A stretch of 8,743 nt of DNA from Spirochaetales bacterium (GTDB lineage: Bacteria; Spirochaetota; Spirochaetia; Sphaerochaetales; Sphaerochaetaceae). The stretch lies in the NCBI GenBank assembly GCA_017614625.1, contig JAGABK010000052.1, positions 1 to 8,743 of the forward strand, read 5' to 3'. Every line of letters starts with the position of its first letter. Position 1 is the first letter of the stretch. The position numbers and the translations under genes were made by a program. Shown in pieces: positions 5,747 through 8,743 of the stretch. The notes below the pieces were generated by a model. That model made no database searches. It saw nothing but the letters and a program-made list of their open reading frames with translations, and was not told the DNA's origin.

Positions 5747-7090
5747 ATGAATTGCATTACAATAGTTGCCCCAACCTACGAGGAGGCCGTAAGGGAAGCC
5801 CGTGAGAAATACGGCGACCGCATCCGCATACACAGCCGCAAGGACGTGGTGGCCTCGGGCTTCCTGGGAATCAGGAAGAAGCGCCACTGCGAGCTCACCT
5901 GTTTCCTGATCGAGGAACCCGTTCAGAAGAAGACTCCCGCTGCCGCCGAGCCGGCCGAGACCGCACCCGGAAAGAGCGCGGAGCAGCTCAGACGCGAGGC
6001 GGAGGAGGAGAGGGACATCAGGCGCTTCGAGAAGGAAGCCTACACGCCCGACCCCGAGTCCAATACACCGGATCCGGCCTTCGAACCGGAGGAGGAGATA
6101 CAGGTGGAGCAGCCTGCTGCAACCCGGGAGCAGGAAGAAGCAGGAGAGCAGGAACCGCAGGAGACGCAAAACCCGCAAGACCTGCAGGAACCGCATGAAC
6201 AGGCAAAGGAAGAGGAGAAGGAGCCCGAAAAGGATCCCCTGGAGCCTCTTATGGACCACGCAAGATCGATCCTCGCCATGAACGATTTCTCCGACAGCTA
6301 CATAAACTGGATCGTCAGCGACCTGCGCTCGCAGCTTGAGCCGGCACTTCCGGCAGTCCCGACAAGGAACGAGTTCGAGCTTCTGATAGTCGACAGGATC
6401 GTCGGTTCGGTCGAGATAGACCACAACAGCCAGCTCCATCCGCCCAAGGTGTTCGCCCTCGTGGGACCCACAGGAGTGGGCAAGACCACGACCATCGCCA
6501 AGATTGCGGCCATCTACGGAACGCTGCCTCCCGAGGAGATGCGCAAGAAGGTCAAGATCATCACCATGGATTCGTTCAGGGTAGGGGCGTACGAGCAGAT
6601 CGAGAGCTTCGGAAAGGCCCTGAACATCCCCGTCCTGCGCGCTGACGACGAGGCGCAGTTCTACGAGGCGCTCGAAATGGCCAACGACGCGGAGCTCATT
6701 CTCATCGACACGATCGGCAGAAGTCCCCGCGACAACGAAGTTAATGTGAAGCTGCAGACAATGTTGAACGTTCCGGACAGGAAAAACACACGTTGTTATC
6801 TTGCTGTGAGCGCATCAATGAAGAAGATCGACATCGACCGCGTCTTCGAGCAGTTCAGGATGTTCAATATCGTTTCCGTGATCGTCACGAAGACCGACGA
6901 GACCCAGACGATCGGCAATATCCTGTCGATCTGCCACGACAGGCACGTTCCTCTGCTGTTTATCACCGACGGACAGATGGTTCCGCGTGACATACACAAG
7001 GCTTCCAGCGCCTTCGTGCTGAGCCTTCTCAAGGGTTTCAACATGGACTTCAACTCACTTTGGAACACCCAGATCGGGTCCGATGAATAA
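5747..7090 (+). CDS. flhF: FlhF-type SRP-family GTPase (flagellar placement protein)
   Basis: FlhF is the third SRP-type GTPase beside Ffh and FtsY; at the membrane it sets the site and number of flagella, usually with FlhG. The 447-residue product has an N-terminal module (1-58) with the FlhF-like pattern of a helix (YEEAVREAREKYG) and a short basic stretch (FLGIRKKR). An acidic, low-complexity Glu/Pro/Gln linker spans about 60-165. An all-helical N-like domain (about 165-230) precedes the NG GTPase domain: G1 GPTGVGKTTT (240-249), G2-type block TMDSFRVGAYEQ (273-284), G3 DTIGRS (321-326), G4 TKTDE (381-385) and FITDGQMVPRDI near the end (405-416). The G3 Ala of canonical DTAGR is Ile here, and G4 has Thr where Leu is common. 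Ffh and FtsY are unlikely: there is no Met-rich M domain, and the terminal DGQxVPxDI block is FlhF-like. No flhA, flhG or other flagellar gene is adjacent, which is unusual. Confidence 0.85.
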   Translation: MNCITIVAPTYEEAVREAREKYGDRIRIHSRKDVVASGFLGIRKKRHCELTCFLIEEPVQKKTPAAAEPAETAPGKSAEQLRREAEEERDIRRFEKEAYTPDPESNTPDPAFEPEEEIQVEQPAATREQEEAGEQEPQETQNPQDLQEPHEQAKEEEKEPEKDPLEPLMDHARSILAMNDFSDSYINWIVSDLRSQLEPALPAVPTRNEFELLIVDRIVGSVEIDHNSQLHPPKVFALVGPTGVGKTTTIAKIAAIYGTLPPEEMRKKVKIITMDSFRVGAYEQIESFGKALNIPVLRADDEAQFYEALEMANDAELILIDTIGRSPRDNEVNVKLQTMLNVPDRKNTRCYLAVSASMKKIDIDRVFEQFRMFNIVSVIVTKTDETQTIGNILSICHDRHVPLLFITDGQMVPRDIHKASSAFVLSLLKGFNMDFNSLWNTQIGSDE

Positions 7091-7135
7091 GTGAGCGTCT
7101 TCACATAAAACACACCTCAAAAACCGGCGGATTAA

Positions 7136-7165
7136 TTGACCTTTTGCGCAATTTTGCGCTATATT
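7136..7165 (+). promoter_or_regulatory. Sigma-70-type promoter for gap-pgk
   Basis: A -35 TTGACC (7136-7141) and a -10 TATATT (7160-7165) are separated by 18 nt. Each box matches the consensus at five of six positions. The start point would fall near 7172, giving a leader of about 30 nt before gap. It lies in the 110-nt gap after flhF and fits strong expression of a glycolytic gene. This is a visual call, not a measured start site. Confidence 0.7.
7142..7159 (+). repeat. Tandem TTTTGCGC copies forming a dyad inside the gap promoter spacer
   Basis: TTTTGCGC occurs at 7142-7149 and again at 7152-7159, one helical turn apart. The same bases give an inverted repeat GCGCAA-TT-TTGCGC (7146-7159) and an 8-bp palindrome TTGCGCAA (7144-7151). 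They exactly fill the spacer between the -35 and -10 boxes. A second inverted repeat, AATTGAC (7134-7140) and GTCAATT (7172-7178), brackets the promoter. The location suits a repressor operator, but the factor is unknown and chance is possible. Confidence 0.45.
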
Positions 7166-7200
7166 TCAACTGTCAATTCGATATGGAGGATTTTCATAAA

Positions 7201-8208
7201 ATGAAAGTTGGAATTAATGGATTTGGAAGAATCGGCCGCTTCGTTCTGCGCGCCGCAATGTCGAGAAAGGACATCGAGATCGTCGGTATCAACGACCTCT
7301 GCCCGGTTGATTACCTTGCCTACATGCTCAAGTACGACACGATGCACGGCACATATCAGGGAACCATCGAAGCCGATGTCGAGAAGAGCCTTCTCATCGT
7401 CGACGGAAAGAAGATCCGCGTGACCGCTTGCAAGGATCCCAACGAGCTCAAGTGGGACGAGGTCGGAGCAGAGTATGTCGTCGAGTCCACAGGTCTCTTC
7501 CTCACTAAGGAGAAGGCCCAGGCCCATATCAACGCCGGTGCCAAGTATGTCGTGATGTCCGCTCCTTCCAAGGACGACACTCCGATGTTCGTCGTCGGTG
7601 TCAACGAGAACACATATGTCAAGGGAACACAGTTCGTCTCGAACGCTTCCTGCACCACAAACTGCCTTGCCCCGATCGCCAAGGTCCTCAACGACAACTG
7701 GGGAATCACCGAAGGTCTCATGACCACAGTCCACTCCGTCACAGCCACACAGAAGTCCGTTGACGGCGTTTCCATGAAGGACTGGAGAGGCGGACGCGCC
7801 GCAACAGGCAACATCATCCCGTCATCCACAGGCGCAGCCAAGGCTGTCGGAAAGGTCATCCCCTCGCTCAACGGCAAGCTCACAGGCATGTCGATGAGAG
7901 TTCCCACCCTCGATGTCTCAGTCGTCGACCTCACCGTCAACCTCGCCAAGCCGGCCAAGTACGAAGAGATCTGCGCAGCCATGAAGAAGGCTTCCGAAGG
8001 CGAGCTCAAGGGCATCCTCGGATACACGGAGGACGCTGTCGTCTCATCCGACTTCCTCGGAGACGCAAGGACTTCGATCTTCGATGCCAAGGCAGGTATC
8101 GCACTCACCGACACATTCGTGAAGGTCGTTTCCTGGTATGACAATGAGATCGGTTACTCCAACAAGGTCCTCGACCTCATCGCCCACATGAAGAAAGTCA
8201 ACGGCTGA
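7201..8208 (+). CDS. gap: Glyceraldehyde-3-phosphate dehydrogenase, type I (NAD-dependent)
   Basis: GAPDH oxidises and phosphorylates glyceraldehyde 3-phosphate to 1,3-bisphosphoglycerate with NAD in cytoplasmic glycolysis. The 335-residue product is of standard length. The dinucleotide fold begins GINGFGRIGR (4-13), with N31-D32 after the second strand, where Asp favours NAD over NADP. The active site is SNASCTTNC (147-155) with nucleophile C151, and H178 in TVHSVTATQ is the catalytic base. WYDNEIGYSNKV (312-323) closes the fold. It closely resembles E. coli GapA as I recall that sequence. ATG 7201 follows GGAGGA at 7185-7190; the frame is open further upstream to a TTG at 7144, but that codon lies inside the promoter spacer. 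Leu is encoded almost only by CTC/CTT, a sign of high expression. A promoter precedes the gene and pgk follows after 70 nt, so the two encode consecutive glycolytic steps. Confidence 0.98.
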   Translation: MKVGINGFGRIGRFVLRAAMSRKDIEIVGINDLCPVDYLAYMLKYDTMHGTYQGTIEADVEKSLLIVDGKKIRVTACKDPNELKWDEVGAEYVVESTGLFLTKEKAQAHINAGAKYVVMSAPSKDDTPMFVVGVNENTYVKGTQFVSNASCTTNCLAPIAKVLNDNWGITEGLMTTVHSVTATQKSVDGVSMKDWRGGRAATGNIIPSSTGAAKAVGKVIPSLNGKLTGMSMRVPTLDVSVVDLTVNLAKPAKYEEICAAMKKASEGELKGILGYTEDAVVSSDFLGDARTSIFDAKAGIALTDTFVKVVSWYDNEIGYSNKVLDLIAHMKKVNG

Positions 8209-8225
8209 ACTTAAGCCGATCAGTG

Positions 8226-8253
8226 TTCAGGCCTGCTTTCCGGCAGGCCTGAA
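8226..8253 (+). other. 11-bp perfect hairpin between gap and pgk, no U-tract
   Basis: TTCAGGCCTGC (8226-8236) pairs completely with GCAGGCCTGAA (8243-8253) around a 6-nt loop, starting 17 nt after the gap stop and ending 25 nt before the pgk ATG. The stem is GC-rich and very stable. The bases after it (TCATGTACACCC) are not T-rich, so it is not a classic intrinsic terminator in the + direction. It could block 3' exonucleases to protect gap mRNA, mark a processing site, or attenuate pgk. Confidence 0.7.
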
Positions 8254-8278
8254 TCATGTACACCCATAGGAGTTGAAT

Positions 8279-8743
8279 ATGGTCCTTAACACAATCAGGG
8301 AAGCGGATCTGAAGAACAAGAGGGTTCTCATCCGCGTTGATTTCAATGTTCCCCTCAAGGAAGGAAAGGTCACGGATGCCACCAGGATCACGGCCGCTCT
8401 TCCCACGATCAACTACATTCTCGCACAGCCGGGCGCATCGCTCGTCGTCATGAGCCACTTCGGCAGACCCAAGGGAAAGAAGAACCCCGATTTCTCTATG
8501 GTGCCGGTAGGGAAGAAGTTCGAAGAGCTTCTCGGACGTCCCGTCAAGGTCGCTTCAGACGTCATCGGACCCGAGGTCAGAAAGGATGTCGATGCCCTCA
8601 AGCCGGGCGAGGTCCTTCTTCTCGAGAACTGCCGCTTCTATCCTGATGAAGAGGCCAACAACCCCGAGTTCGCCAAAGAGCTCGCTTCCTACGGCGACAT
8701 CTATGTCAACGACGCTTTCGGAACAGCCCACAGGGCCCATGCC
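8279..8743 (+). CDS. pgk: Phosphoglycerate kinase, N-terminal part (3' end cut by window edge)
   Basis: PGK transfers phosphate from 1,3-bisphosphoglycerate to ADP, giving ATP and 3-phosphoglycerate in cytoplasmic glycolysis. The visible 155 residues are most of the N-terminal, substrate-binding domain of a protein usually near 400-420 residues. Substrate-contact motifs are intact: RVDFNVP (19-25; R19, D21, N23), R36 in DATRI, SHFGRP (59-64; H60, R63), LLENCRF (114-120; R119) and the hallmark VNDAFGTAHRAHA (143-155). The nucleotide-binding C-terminal domain lies beyond the right edge. ATG 8279 is preceded by AGGAG at 8268-8272 with 6-nt spacing, which supports the start. It lies 70 nt after gap with the hairpin between them and is probably cotranscribed from the gap promoter, as no separate promoter is evident in the gap. 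Confidence 0.97.
   Translation, partial: MVLNTIREADLKNKRVLIRVDFNVPLKEGKVTDATRITAALPTINYILAQPGASLVVMSHFGRPKGKKNPDFSMVPVGKKFEELLGRPVKVASDVIGPEVRKDVDALKPGEVLLLENCRFYPDEEANNPEFAKELASYGDIYVNDAFGTAHRAHA

Noticed and set aside
5702..6439. A 245-codon - strand open frame rich in Leu and Cys, superficially membrane-like
   Set aside because: It mirrors the Glu/Pro/Gln-rich linker of FlhF; GAG and CAG codons read in reverse give Leu-rich sequence. The + strand protein is the recognisable one.
7091..7104. GTGA-TCAC hairpin after the flhF stop as a terminator
   Set aside because: The stem is only 4 bp and no T-run follows.
7356..8144. A 262-codon - strand open frame inside gap
   Set aside because: It is the shadow of a strongly codon-biased GAPDH gene and has no recognisable product.

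Overview
The window reads as a housekeeping stretch of a spirochaete chromosome with fairly high GC (clearly above 50% by eye). Every well-supported gene is on the + strand and coding density is high. The spirochaete assignment is an inference. It rests on the gene order ftsZ - dprA - xer - hslV - hslU, which recalls the ftsZ / smf(dprA) / hslVU neighbourhood I remember from Borrelia and Treponema, on the HslV N-terminus, and on the type of FlhF. I cannot name genus or species; a host-associated Treponema- or Sphaerochaeta-like lineage would fit.

Layout: (1) bases 1-819, the C-terminal three quarters of ftsZ, cut by the left edge; (2) 824-1726, a XerC-like tyrosine recombinase; (3) 1803-2738, a divergent DprA/Smf-like Rossmann protein; (4) 2751-3677, a XerD-like tyrosine recombinase; (5) 3674-4210 and 4210-5643, hslV and hslU, encoding the two-part HslUV (ClpQY) protease; (6) 5747-7090, an FlhF-type SRP GTPase; (7) 7201-8208, gap; (8) 8279-8743, the start of pgk, cut by the right edge.

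Transcription units as inferred: ftsZ to hslU looks like one co-directional cluster with short gaps (4, 76 and 12 nt) and two overlaps (xerD/hslV by 4 nt, hslV/hslU by 1 nt). It joins cell division, chromosome dimer resolution, DNA processing and protein quality control. flhF stands alone after a 103-nt gap with a weak hairpin. gap and pgk form a glycolytic pair behind a strong sigma-70-type promoter (TTGACC - 18 nt - TATATT). An 11-bp hairpin without a U-tract lies between them. GAPDH makes 1,3-bisphosphoglycerate and PGK uses it to make ATP, so the two catalyse consecutive steps.

I see no insertion sequence, CRISPR array, tRNA, rRNA, toxin-antitoxin pair or defence system, and no undescribed multi-gene system. 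The points most worth a second look are the xer-dprA-xer arrangement, the degenerate DprA motifs, the isolated flhF where other spirochaetes carry the flgBC-fliEF flagellar operon, and the structured control elements around gap and pgk. No intergenic stretch exceeds about 110 bases.
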